Part shown: piece after piece, positions 1 to 13,488 of the stretch | How positions within the stretch are numbered: the stretch's first letter is position 1 | Layout of the letters: every line of letters starts with the position of its first letter | Assembly (NCBI GenBank): GCA_015494645.1 | Contig: WGAU01000125.1 | Span: 1-14,907 of the forward strand | Direction of reading: 5' to 3' | Length of the DNA stretch: 14,907 bases | Source: Aquificota bacterium | Lineage (GTDB): Bacteria > Thermosulfidibacterota > Thermosulfidibacteria > Thermosulfidibacterales > Thermosulfidibacteraceae | Translations under genes and position numbers: made by a program | The notes under the pieces: model-generated | Databases searched by the model: none | What the model was told of the DNA's origin: nothing | The model's input: the letters and a program-made list of their open reading frames with translations, nothing else

Positions 1-181
1 TAAGTAGCTTACCTACCGTTATCAATCCGCTCTCTATCTTGTAGTAGGTGTGAAAGATGACATGCAACACTGCTGCTGCGATTATGAGAAACACCAAAGC
101 CAATAGTATCCTCATAACCATCCAATCGCCTAACCTTTCATATCCCCAGACCCACTCAAGCCATTCGTTCTTTATTTCCAT
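1..181 (-). CDS. Small membrane protein of unknown function, N-terminal 60 residues only (3' end beyond window)
   Basis: I do not recognise this gene. It starts at the ATG at 181 on the minus strand and stays open to the left edge. A strong ribosome binding site (AGGAGGTG) lies about 5 nt upstream, inside the end of the preceding gene. The visible protein begins MEIKNEWLEWVWGYERLGDW, a Trp-rich amphipathic stretch. One hydrophobic segment follows (about residues 21-41, with LLALVFLIIAAAV at its core), then HVIFHTYYKIESG, which looks cytoplasmic or interfacial. There is no signal-peptidase site, so it is probably a membrane anchor. Its start overlaps the 3' end of the 600-residue repeat protein by 26 nt in another frame, so the two are probably translationally coupled and may act together. 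The rest of the protein, and so any catalytic or binding domain, cannot be seen. Confidence 0.7.
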   Translation of the reverse strand, partial: MEIKNEWLEWVWGYERLGDWMVMRILLALVFLIIAAAVLHVIFHTYYKIESGLITVGKLL

Positions 182-1958
182 GGTTCACCTCCTGAGAGTA
201 GAACCACTTCTTTGCTTCACCGTAAGCCTTTCTAAGCTCATCCAGTGCTAAAAGTAAATAGTAGCCTGCATGAGTAAGGGTGTTGGTTCCTAAGAACTTA
301 GCCATTCTGGCAATTCTCACTACCTCTGAAAAGGTCTCAGGATCCAAACCGGAAAGCTTCTCTACCTTCTTCCACCTGTCGGGGCGTACCCTTATCTTCC
401 TCTCCCTCTCGTAAAGGGTACCAACCTCCCTTATAGCCTGAAGAACCCTGTAAAGGTGGGGAGTTACTGGGTTGCCAAAGCCACTGGTAACACCAGAAAG
501 AGCCCTCTTCATGTAAACTCCCGCTTCAGTGAGAACTACTATATCTGTAGGCAGTATCTCCACGAATCCTTTGGCATCCAGCATCTCTATTGCCTTTTTT
601 ACCTTCTTGCCACCTTCCTCGTTGTACTTTTCCATGTACTCTCTGAGATACAAAGGTTTGACATCAGAAATCTTGGAGAGAACCTCCATCTCATAGTCGG
701 TTATGTGGGGCAGCCTGTCTATAGAAACGGCAAGATTGGCGTAAAGTGTTCCAGACTTGGTGGGTCCATAAGTTCCCACAAGCCCCTCTTCCTGAGCCGC
801 CTGATACCAGTCAACCCCTGGAGCGGAGAATTCTTTTCTGGTGATGGTGATACACTTGACCGCAGGAGAGGATATAGGCCTTCTCCTGTCTTTTTGATCC
901 TCCAGCACCTTTTTCCCCCAAGGGGTAAAAACGTAAACCAGCTTGTTCTTCGGTCCCTCCTCGGATGTGAGTATGCCAAAGCACTCCAAGGAGTAGAGAA
1001 TCTTCATGGTGTCTTTCTCAATAGCAGGTCTAACCTTAGAAATGTACTCCCTGATCTGGGGGGGAGAAGGGAATATTTCCGGATTTTCTTTATACTTTTT
1101 CCAGAGTTCATCAACAGCAAAAAGTACCTCCACATCGTCATCTGAAAGCACGATAGACGGAGTAAGCAAAAGGCTACCCTCATTGTAGAGTTTATAGGCC
1201 ATATAGAGAGCCTCACCTGCGGGAAGAAGTTCAAGATTATCATCTACATAAGCCATGGCCTGAAGGGTAACTATATCGTTTTCACTCAGATCCTGAGGGG
1301 ACTCTTTAGCTCTTTTTACAGCCAAGAGTATATCTACGCTCACAGCCACCGGGAATGGCTGAGCTCCCTTTTCAAGAGCTTCTTTTATCTTCTGCCCCAA
1401 CCCTGTAAAGGTAAAAAAGTCAGCAGGAGGCATTGAAAAGGCTATTAACCTCTGAGCCTCAAGCTGTTTCACATACTCATCATCCACATCCACAGTTCCT
1501 GTTTTTTTTACAGGACCCACAGGAAGCCTTTTAATCAGCTTAGTAAGCTCTTGATTCACCACAAGCTGAGGTCTTGCAAGTCTGTATATCTCCCAAAGTT
1601 CTTCCCCCTCCTCCGTCAGAGCACCATCCTTGGCCAAGCCCCTCTCCGCAAGGGGAGCTTCAAAATCCTCCGGGATTCTTCCACCGGCCTTTATGATGGA
1701 GTCAACCATGGCTATCACTTCAGAACCAACAAAGCGAAACTTATCCTCCCACTCCTCGGTACTTACACCTTTAGACTCAATGGACTTTATAAGCTCCACC
1801 AAGGACTCGCCTGTGTATGTCAAGGAATAATAGCCCGGAAGTTCAAACCTAAGTATTCCCGCAAGCTCCAGAACCCTTGCTTCCTCTGTTCCCTTTTCAA
1901 ACTTATCTCCTGCAGCTATCTGCTTGAGAAGCCTCACCCCTTTGCCTGTTATAACCAT
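156..1958 (-). CDS. 600-residue protein of repeated winged-helix-like modules, probably DUF505 family
   Basis: The function is unknown. From memory this resembles DUF505, a family of uncharacterised proteins in archaea and Aquificales; I am moderately sure. No catalytic motif, signal peptide or membrane segment is visible. A degenerate unit recurs about eight times: a helix ending in Leu..GhhX, a variable turn, a strand, then an LTxxG-like signature and an amphipathic helix. The signatures fall near residues 46-50, 115-118, 184-187, 244-248, 344-348, 401-405, 476-480 and 561-565. The pattern is that of the recognition helix, wing and last helix of winged-helix domains, so nucleic-acid or protein binding is plausible but inferred. 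The start is supported by GGGAGGT just upstream of the ATG at 1958. The gene follows iclR after 76 nt, and its end overlaps the downstream membrane-protein gene by 26 nt. Confidence 0.72.
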   Translation of the reverse strand: MVITGKGVRLLKQIAAGDKFEKGTEEARVLELAGILRFELPGYYSLTYTGESLVELIKSIESKGVSTEEWEDKFRFVGSEVIAMVDSIIKAGGRIPEDFEAPLAERGLAKDGALTEEGEELWEIYRLARPQLVVNQELTKLIKRLPVGPVKKTGTVDVDDEYVKQLEAQRLIAFSMPPADFFTFTGLGQKIKEALEKGAQPFPVAVSVDILLAVKRAKESPQDLSENDIVTLQAMAYVDDNLELLPAGEALYMAYKLYNEGSLLLTPSIVLSDDDVEVLFAVDELWKKYKENPEIFPSPPQIREYISKVRPAIEKDTMKILYSLECFGILTSEEGPKNKLVYVFTPWGKKVLEDQKDRRRPISSPAVKCITITRKEFSAPGVDWYQAAQEEGLVGTYGPTKSGTLYANLAVSIDRLPHITDYEMEVLSKISDVKPLYLREYMEKYNEEGGKKVKKAIEMLDAKGFVEILPTDIVVLTEAGVYMKRALSGVTSGFGNPVTPHLYRVLQAIREVGTLYERERKIRVRPDRWKKVEKLSGLDPETFSEVVRIARMAKFLGTNTLTHAGYYLLLALDELRKAYGEAKKWFYSQEVNHGNKERMA

Positions 1959-2034
1959 TACCTACCTCCCGCTCCTTAGAAATCCAGATTTAACGCCTTT
2001 AAGGCTTAGCAGAGTATAGGAGAGCAATCAAGAA

Positions 2035-2814
2035 CTAAGGCATGTATCCTAAGTTCTTTGATATTTCCAGAGCCGCTTCCTTCACAGCGGGAATCATTTC
2101 CTGAAGGCGATCATCGGTCATTCTAAAGGATGGTGCGGATATGGATATGGCTGCCACTACGTATTTGGTGTAGTCCCTTATAGGCGCACCTACACACTTC
2201 ACATCTTCCTGAAATTCTTCGTTATCTACCGCATAACCCTGCTCTGCCACCTGCTGTAGATGCTTAAACAACTCTTCCTTATCGGTTATGGTGTTAGGGG
2301 TATATTTTTTCATCCTCTTGTCCCTGAGGAGATCCTCAAGCTCATCCTGAGAAAGATAGGCAAGCTGGGCTTTTCCTATAGCGGTAGCGTAACTGGGGAT
2401 CTGAGTTCCCACTCTTGAAACAACCCTCACAGTGTGGGTGGTTTCTACATTATCAATGTACACTGCGTAAATATCCCTCAACACTCCAAGGTAAACCGTC
2501 TCGTTGAACCGGTTCCTAAGTTTTTCCATAACGGGCCTTGCGTGCTTTATAAGGCCCATCTGGTACTTGAATATAAGCCCCAGCTCAAATACCTTAGGGC
2601 CAAGGCGGTATCCTTCAGTTTTAGGATTCTGTTCTATATAGCCCCTGAATTCCAATGTAGCCAATATTCTGAAAACATTGTTTTTATGAAGACCCAAGCG
2701 CTTGGATAGCTCAGTAACTCCCATTTCCTCCGCGTCCGTATAGCAACTCAGTAAGAGGAGAGCATGATCAACCGCCTTCACAAGTTGCATCTCCTTCTTG
2801 ACAGACCTTCTCAT
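2035..2814 (-). CDS. IclR-family transcriptional regulator
   Basis: A 259-residue DNA-binding regulator with the normal length and two-domain layout of the IclR family. Residues about 12-72 form the N-terminal winged helix; the helix-turn-helix is near 33-54 (VTELSKRLGLHKNNVFRIL) and is followed by the wing GYIEQNP...GYRLG. The C-terminal effector-binding half carries the family signature around 197-215 (DNEEFQEDVKCVGAPIRD), including the conserved Cys and the API.D motif. The ATG at 2814 is preceded by GGAGGTG at 8 nt spacing. The gene sits 46 nt after tatD and 76 nt before the repeat-protein gene, the two widest gaps in the leftward unit. Because IclR proteins often control adjacent genes, the repeat protein and its membrane partner are reasonable targets, but that is inference. 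The effector cannot be read from the sequence. Confidence 0.93.
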   Translation of the reverse strand: MRRSVKKEMQLVKAVDHALLLLSCYTDAEEMGVTELSKRLGLHKNNVFRILATLEFRGYIEQNPKTEGYRLGPKVFELGLIFKYQMGLIKHARPVMEKLRNRFNETVYLGVLRDIYAVYIDNVETTHTVRVVSRVGTQIPSYATAIGKAQLAYLSQDELEDLLRDKRMKKYTPNTITDKEELFKHLQQVAEQGYAVDNEEFQEDVKCVGAPIRDYTKYVVAAISISAPSFRMTDDRLQEMIPAVKEAALEISKNLGYMP

Positions 2815-2860
2815 ACCAAAGACACCTCCGTTTTATTGCGGCAGGATAAAACAAAGTTAT

Positions 2861-9158
<6,298 letters not shown>

Positions 9159-9471
9159 CCATATACTCCAGTATCCTTTTTATTTCTTCCTTTATTCCCC
9201 TCAGCAACTTCAAAAAACCCCGCTCCTCTTCGCTCAAGCCCTCCTCAAGTCTCTTTTTAACCGCATCGGGAGTCATGCCCCTGTCTAAAAGTTTCTTTAT
9301 CCTAAGGATGAGCTCCACATCTCTTTTGGAGTAAAGCCTGTACCCCTTCCTTTTAAGGGGCCTTATGGGAAACTCCCGCTCCCATTGCCTCAGCTCACGG
9401 GTGCTAATTCCCACGAGTTTAGCCACCTCTCCTATACGCATATACTCCCGATTCAAGGCTACTCCCGCCAA

Positions 9472-9499
9472 TTTGACTGAAGCTGGTTTATATTATAAG
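9472..9499 (+). promoter_or_regulatory. Probable sigma-70-type promoter of rng
   Basis: A TTTGAC hexamer (9472-9477) and a TATAAG hexamer (9494-9499) are separated by 16 nt; read as TTGACT (9473-9478) the spacer is 15 nt. A transcript would start near 9505-9507, only about 5-7 nt before the rng ATG at 9512. The match is good but no transcription data are available. Confidence 0.55.
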
Positions 9500-9508
9500 A
9501 AAACCCGC
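9482..9508. repeat. Interrupted inverted repeat over the divergent -10 region, candidate operator
   Basis: The arms GCTGGTTT (9482-9489) and AAACCCGC (9501-9508) are complementary at seven of eight positions, with an 11-nt AT-rich centre that contains both -10 hexamers. A dyad of this size in a divergent promoter next to a MerR-family gene is a natural operator candidate. The binding protein is inferred, not shown. Confidence 0.4.
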
Positions 9509-9522
9509 ACCATGGGAAGCAA
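9492..9522 (-). promoter_or_regulatory. Probable promoter of the leftward MerR-lolD-serS unit
   Basis: On the minus strand a perfect TATAAT lies at 9497-9492. A weak TTGCTT (9522-9517) sits upstream with a long 19-nt spacer, inside the first codons of rng. Transcription would start near 9485, ahead of all three possible MerR-gene starts. Four bases are shared with the -10 element of the rng promoter on the other strand. The weak -35 and long spacer fit activation by a MerR-type protein, but that is inference. Confidence 0.45.
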
Positions 9523-11014
9523 AATCCTTATAAATGTTGACCTCAAGGAAACCAGGGTTGCCATCATTGAAGATTACGGGCTGGCCGAGATCTATGTAGA
9601 GAGGAAAAGCGAAAAGACTATAGCGGGCAACATATACAAAGGCAGGGTGGTTAAGGTTCTGCCCGGAATGGACGCAGCCTTTGTGGATATAGGTATAGGA
9701 AGGGCAGGCTTCCTATACGTAAGCGAGGTTTCACCGGTGGACCTTGCAGAGGAATTCTCGGAACTTGTAGAAGACGGACAGCTTCCCAAGAAGGTGCCCA
9801 AGGGGGTGCCCATAGAGGATATACTACAAGAAGGACAGGAAGTGATTGTGCAGGTGGCAAAGGAACCTTTGGGAAGCAAGGGACCAAGGCTCACCTCCCA
9901 TATAACTCTTCCGGGTAGATACCTCATACTCATGCCCACCATGACCCACATAGGCGTCTCTCACAGGATAACCAATCAGGAAGAGAGAAAGAGGCTCAAA
10001 GAAACGGTGGACAGCATAAGAGATCAGAACCATGGTTTCATAGTCAGAACCGTAAGCGAAGGGAAAACAGAGGAAGAGCTGAAATCCGACATGGAATATC
10101 TCTTGAGCCTGTGGGAAAGCATCAAAAAGAAAGCGGAAAAAACCTCTGCACCGCATCTTCTCTACACAGACCTGAACCTGCCCGCAAGAGCTTTAAGAGA
10201 TTTCTTTACAGCAGACACCGAAGAGGTGCTCATAGACGATGAAGAAACATACGAAGCGTGCTTGGAATTTGCCAAAAGCTTTGTTCCCAAGGCAACGGGA
10301 AAATTGAAGTTTTACAGAGATCCCATGCCTATTTTTCACCGCTTCGGGGTTGAAGAGGAAATCAATAAGGCCTTAGGAAAAAAGGTATGGCTCAAATCCG
10401 GTGGCTACATCGTTATAGAGGAAACAGAAGCCCTTACCGCTATTGACGTTAACACTGGAAAGTTTGTAGGCAAAAACAATCTTGAAGAAACCATCTTCCA
10501 AACCAATTTGGAAGCGGCCAAGGAGATAGCCCATCAGATAAGGCTAAGGAACATCGGAGGAATCATTATCATAGACTTCATTGATATGAGCAGTGAAGAG
10601 CACAAAGAGGAAGTTTTGAGAACCCTAAAAGAAGCCTTGCAGAAGGACAGGTACCCCTCAAGTATTCAAGGATTCACCGATCTGGGACTGGTTATAATGA
10701 CCAGAAAGAGGGTCAAAGAAAGCCTCTTAAAAACCTTGTGCGGAACATGTAGCTACTGTAGCGGCAGAGGGTACGTGAAGCCTCCTGTTACGGTCTGCTA
10801 CGAGATCTTTAGAGAGATAAAAAGGGTAAAGGCCCTTAATCCCAACAGGAACCTGATGTTCGTTGAAGCCCACCCTTCCGTTGCCAAGTTCATGATAGAA
10901 GAAGAACATGATTCCCTTGAAACCTTAGAGAAACAACTTGAGGTCAAAATCAGGGTTCAAGAAGCCCCCCACTACCACCAAGAACAGTACAAAGTGAGGG
11001 CACTTCTATGCTGA
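9512..11014 (+). CDS. rng: Ribonuclease G/E family endoribonuclease
   Basis: A 500-residue RNase G/E-type enzyme that makes single-strand, 5'-end-sensitive cuts in rRNA precursors and mRNA. Residues about 39-115 hold the S1 RNA-binding domain (GNIYKGRVVKVLPGMDAAFV). The catalytic Mg2+ ligands are D312 (AIDVNTGKFVG) and D355 (IIIIDFIDM), with the same 43-residue spacing as D303/D346 of E. coli RNase E. The zinc-link cysteines are C413 and C416 in CSYCSGRG, again offset by nine residues from RNase E C404/C407. The protein ends soon after the small domain, so it is G-like and lacks the long degradosome scaffold of E. coli RNase E. The frame is open upstream, but the family N-terminus MGSKILINV begins at ATG 9512. 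No Shine-Dalgarno precedes it. The stop overlaps the next gene by 7 nt. Confidence 0.95.
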   Translation: MGSKILINVDLKETRVAIIEDYGLAEIYVERKSEKTIAGNIYKGRVVKVLPGMDAAFVDIGIGRAGFLYVSEVSPVDLAEEFSELVEDGQLPKKVPKGVPIEDILQEGQEVIVQVAKEPLGSKGPRLTSHITLPGRYLILMPTMTHIGVSHRITNQEERKRLKETVDSIRDQNHGFIVRTVSEGKTEEELKSDMEYLLSLWESIKKKAEKTSAPHLLYTDLNLPARALRDFFTADTEEVLIDDEETYEACLEFAKSFVPKATGKLKFYRDPMPIFHRFGVEEEINKALGKKVWLKSGGYIVIEETEALTAIDVNTGKFVGKNNLEETIFQTNLEAAKEIAHQIRLRNIGGIIIIDFIDMSSEEHKEEVLRTLKEALQKDRYPSSIQGFTDLGLVIMTRKRVKESLLKTLCGTCSYCSGRGYVKPPVTVCYEIFREIKRVKALNPNRNLMFVEAHPSVAKFMIEEEHDSLETLEKQLEVKIRVQEAPHYHQEQYKVRALLC

Positions 11015-11778
11015 ATCTCATCACCAACGCAGCAATCAAAGCGGGAAGACTCTTAGAGATCAGATTCTTAGAAATTTTAAATGGCAAGGCAACCAAAGTG
11101 GAAGAAAAGGGAAAGAGTGACTTTGTTACCAAGGCAGACATAGAAGTGGAAGAGTACCTTAAGGAGCTTTTGTCAGAAGCAAACATCCCTGTGATAGGAG
11201 AAGAAAGCTACCAGGGCTTTCTGCCCGACACATGCCTTGTAGTTGACCCCATAGATGGCACAAGGAACTTCATGAGAGGCAACCCTCACTTCGCCCTTAA
11301 TGTAGCCTACTGGGAAAAGGGCAGGATAAAAATGGGAGTGACCTACGATCCTATCAAAAGGGAGCTTTTCTGTGCTGAAGAAGGCAAAGGCTGCTACTTC
11401 AACGGGGAAAAGGCACGTGTGTCCTCTAATGAAGACATCTCCAAAGCTCTAATAGCCATTGGCCTTCCCTACAGGGGAAGAGAACTGATAGAGGTGCAAA
11501 CCTCCTTATATAAGAATATCTTCTTAAAAGCAGCAGCTACCAGGCACACAGGCTCCGCAGCCCTTGATTTAGCCTATGTAGCCTGCGGGAGATACGACGG
11601 CATAATTTACTTCTACCTTTCCCCGTGGGATGTGATGCCCGGAATCCTAATGGTAAAGGAAGCTGAAGGCAAAGTAGAAGGACTCATGGGCAAAAAGCCC
11701 CATGAAGGCTGGCTTATAGCATCAAACGGCGCCCTTCACGACACCATAAAAGAGCTTATACCAACTGAAGGGAGGTGA
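11008..11778 (+). CDS. suhB: Inositol monophosphatase family protein (SuhB-like)
   Basis: A 256-residue Mg2+-dependent phosphatase of the IMPase/FBPase/CysQ superfamily. Metal ligands are visible: E65-E66 (GEES), D80-P-I-D83-G-T (motif A, DPIDGTRNF) and D208 in SPWDVMPG (motif B). The usual WDxAAG is changed to WDVMPG and the final EAGG to EAEG; the metal Asp is kept. Archaeal and thermophile relatives often act on both inositol-1-phosphate and fructose-1,6-bisphosphate, so the substrate is open, and the suhB symbol is by family only. In E. coli SuhB also binds RNA polymerase with NusA and NusG in rRNA antitermination; being adjacent to an RNase gene is suggestive but no more. The ATG overlaps the rng stop by 7 nt, with GAGGG 7 nt upstream. 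Confidence 0.9.
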   Translation: MLNLITNAAIKAGRLLEIRFLEILNGKATKVEEKGKSDFVTKADIEVEEYLKELLSEANIPVIGEESYQGFLPDTCLVVDPIDGTRNFMRGNPHFALNVAYWEKGRIKMGVTYDPIKRELFCAEEGKGCYFNGEKARVSSNEDISKALIAIGLPYRGRELIEVQTSLYKNIFLKAAATRHTGSAALDLAYVACGRYDGIIYFYLSPWDVMPGILMVKEAEGKVEGLMGKKPHEGWLIASNGALHDTIKELIPTEGR

Positions 11779-11788
11779 TAGCCAAGAC

Positions 11789-13030
11789 ATGCTTGCACAG
11801 ATCTCCCGTAGAATAGGTGAACTCAAACAGGAAATGGTTGATGTGCTATGCCACCTCATCAGCGTCCCTGCCATAAGCCCTGACTATGGCTTCCCAGGCG
11901 AGTACGACAGGGCACAGGAGCTTTTAAAGATAATCCAAAACCTTCCCTTTGACGACGTCCAGATCTTCAACTGCCCAGATGAAAGGGCAAAAGGTAAGGT
12001 TCGCCCAAACATGCTGGCCTACTACAAAGGCAAAGATCCACGAAAGAGGCTTTGGATTCTAACCCATTTAGACACAGTGCCCCCAGGAGATATGGACAAA
12101 TGGACGGAAACGGATCCCTTCAAGCCACTGGTAAAGGACGGAAAGGTATACGGAAGGGGAAGCGAAGACAATCTGCAAAGCCTCGTATCTTCCCTATTTG
12201 CCGTTAAAGCCCTCATGGATCTTGGAGTAAAGCCATCCCATACGGTGATTTTGGCCTTTGTTAGCGATGAAGAGTCTGGAAACAAAAGGGGTCTTGAATG
12301 GCTCATCAAAGAACATCCAGAACTATTCCAAAAGGAAGATATGGTACTGGTCCCTGACAGCGGCAACGAAGATGGCACCTTTATTGAAATAGCCGAAAAG
12401 AGTATGTTATGGTTGAAAGTTAAGATATACGGACATCAAGTCCATGCCAGCCTCCCCAACTACGGCCTGAACGCTCACAGAATCGGTATTGACATGGGAT
12501 ACCGCTTGGACAAACGCCTAAGGGAAGCCTTCAGCAAAGAGGACCAACTATACGATCCTCCCTACAGCACCTTTGAACCCACCATGGTAAAAGGGCCATC
12601 GGACTCTCCCAACATCGTCCCGGGCTATCATGAATTCGTATTTGACTGTAGGGTACTGCCTGAATACCCGCTGGACCAAGTGATATCCCTATTCAAAGAA
12701 GAAGCAGAAAGGGTCAAAAAAGCACACAGCAAAAACGGACTGCCCAAGATGGAGTTTGAGATACTGCACAGGCTGGATGCTCCAGCTCCTACTCCCGCAG
12801 AAAGCCCTATAGTCAAGATGCTTCAAAAAGCCATAAAAGAACTAAGAGGATTAGAAGCAAAACCAGGAGGTATAGGCGGAGGTACCTTTGCCGCTTATTT
12901 CAGAAAGCTCGGCATACCCGCTGCCGTGTGGTGCACCATTGACAGAAAGGCACACCAGCCCAATGAATATGCTAAGATAGAAAACTTAGTGGAAGACGCC
13001 AAGGTAATGGCCGCTTTGGCAGTATATTAA
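11789..13030 (+). CDS. M20-family metallohydrolase (ArgE/DapE/ACY1 type), substrate unknown
   Basis: A 413-residue cytoplasmic di-zinc amidohydrolase or peptidase. Expected residues are all present: H93 and catalytic-core D95 (THLDTVPPG), bridging D127 (YGRGSEDN), general base E161 with ligand E162 (SDEESG), D190 (VPDSGN) and H389 (RKAHQPNEY). The dimerisation (lid) domain lies in the middle, beginning near residue 203 (EKSMLWLKVKIYGHQVHASL). Family members cleave N-acyl amino acids, succinyl-diaminopimelate or dipeptides, and which applies cannot be told here. The GRGSEDN box differs from the more usual GRGaxDmKG, and the overall look recalls uncharacterised archaeal M20 hydrolases, so dapE is not assigned. 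GGGAGGTGAT from the end of the preceding gene supports the ATG at 11789, 10 nt after that stop. Confidence 0.9.
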   Translation: MLAQISRRIGELKQEMVDVLCHLISVPAISPDYGFPGEYDRAQELLKIIQNLPFDDVQIFNCPDERAKGKVRPNMLAYYKGKDPRKRLWILTHLDTVPPGDMDKWTETDPFKPLVKDGKVYGRGSEDNLQSLVSSLFAVKALMDLGVKPSHTVILAFVSDEESGNKRGLEWLIKEHPELFQKEDMVLVPDSGNEDGTFIEIAEKSMLWLKVKIYGHQVHASLPNYGLNAHRIGIDMGYRLDKRLREAFSKEDQLYDPPYSTFEPTMVKGPSDSPNIVPGYHEFVFDCRVLPEYPLDQVISLFKEEAERVKKAHSKNGLPKMEFEILHRLDAPAPTPAESPIVKMLQKAIKELRGLEAKPGGIGGGTFAAYFRKLGIPAAVWCTIDRKAHQPNEYAKIENLVEDAKVMAALAVY

Positions 13031-13053
13031 AACTTACTTAAGCGGAGGTAAAC

Positions 13054-13485
13054 ATGAACAAGGAGAGGATCATTGAAATACTGAACAAGGCCATTGAAAG
13101 GGAAATCGGCGCTGTTTTCCAGTACATGGGCCAGCACTACAGGTTTCCCAAGGACACCCATCCCATAGCCAGAGAGCTTTTGGAGAGAATAGCCGTAGAT
13201 GAAATGAAGCACATTGAAAAGTTTGCAAAAAGGATAGTGGAACTTGGCGGACAGGAAAGCACCACTACAGGCAAGGTAGTATGGGAAACAGATTTTGAAA
13301 GCATGCTAAACGCAGATATCGCTGTTGAAGATGAAGCCATCAGCATGTATCAGGAACACATCAAAATCTGCGAGGAGGAAAGAGACGAAAAGACCAAAAA
13401 GATCTATGAAGCCATCCTTGAAGACGAAATAAGGCACAAGAAGCTCTTTGGCCTTCTCAAAGAGATCATAAAGATTGAAGGCTAA
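13054..13485 (+). CDS. Short bacterioferritin-like diiron protein
   Basis: A 143-residue four-helix ferritin-like protein. The dinuclear iron ligands line up with E. coli bacterioferritin: E17 (REIGAVFQY), E50 and H53 (DEMKHIE), E94 (VEDEA), and E125 with H128 (LEDEIRH), against E18, E51, H54, E94, E127 and H130. M51 occupies the place of the haem-ligand Met52. The protein stops about 15 residues earlier than E. coli Bfr and lacks the fifth helix that lines the four-fold axis, so a 24-mer storage cage is uncertain; a smaller oligomer with oxidase, peroxidase or iron-detoxifying activity is possible. The ATG is preceded by GGAGGTAAAC, 23 nt after the M20 gene. A rubrerythrin is unlikely because there is no CxxC rubredoxin part. 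Confidence 0.88.
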   Translation: MNKERIIEILNKAIEREIGAVFQYMGQHYRFPKDTHPIARELLERIAVDEMKHIEKFAKRIVELGGQESTTTGKVVWETDFESMLNADIAVEDEAISMYQEHIKICEEERDEKTKKIYEAILEDEIRHKKLFGLLKEIIKIEG

Positions 13486-13488
13486 GAA

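Noticed and set aside
456..1145. 229-codon plus-strand open frame opposite the repeat-protein gene
   Set aside because: The opposite strand has a good start signal, an internally repeated protein pattern and operon context; the antisense product has no recognisable motif.
2013..2018. TATACT on the minus strand as an internal promoter for the repeat-protein gene
   Set aside because: No acceptable -35 hexamer lies 16-18 nt upstream and there is no extended -10 TG, so it is not supported as a promoter.
9365..9511. 49-codon upstream extension of the rng frame
   Set aside because: It is antisense to the MerR-type gene and crosses the divergent promoter; the RNase G family N-terminus begins at 9512.
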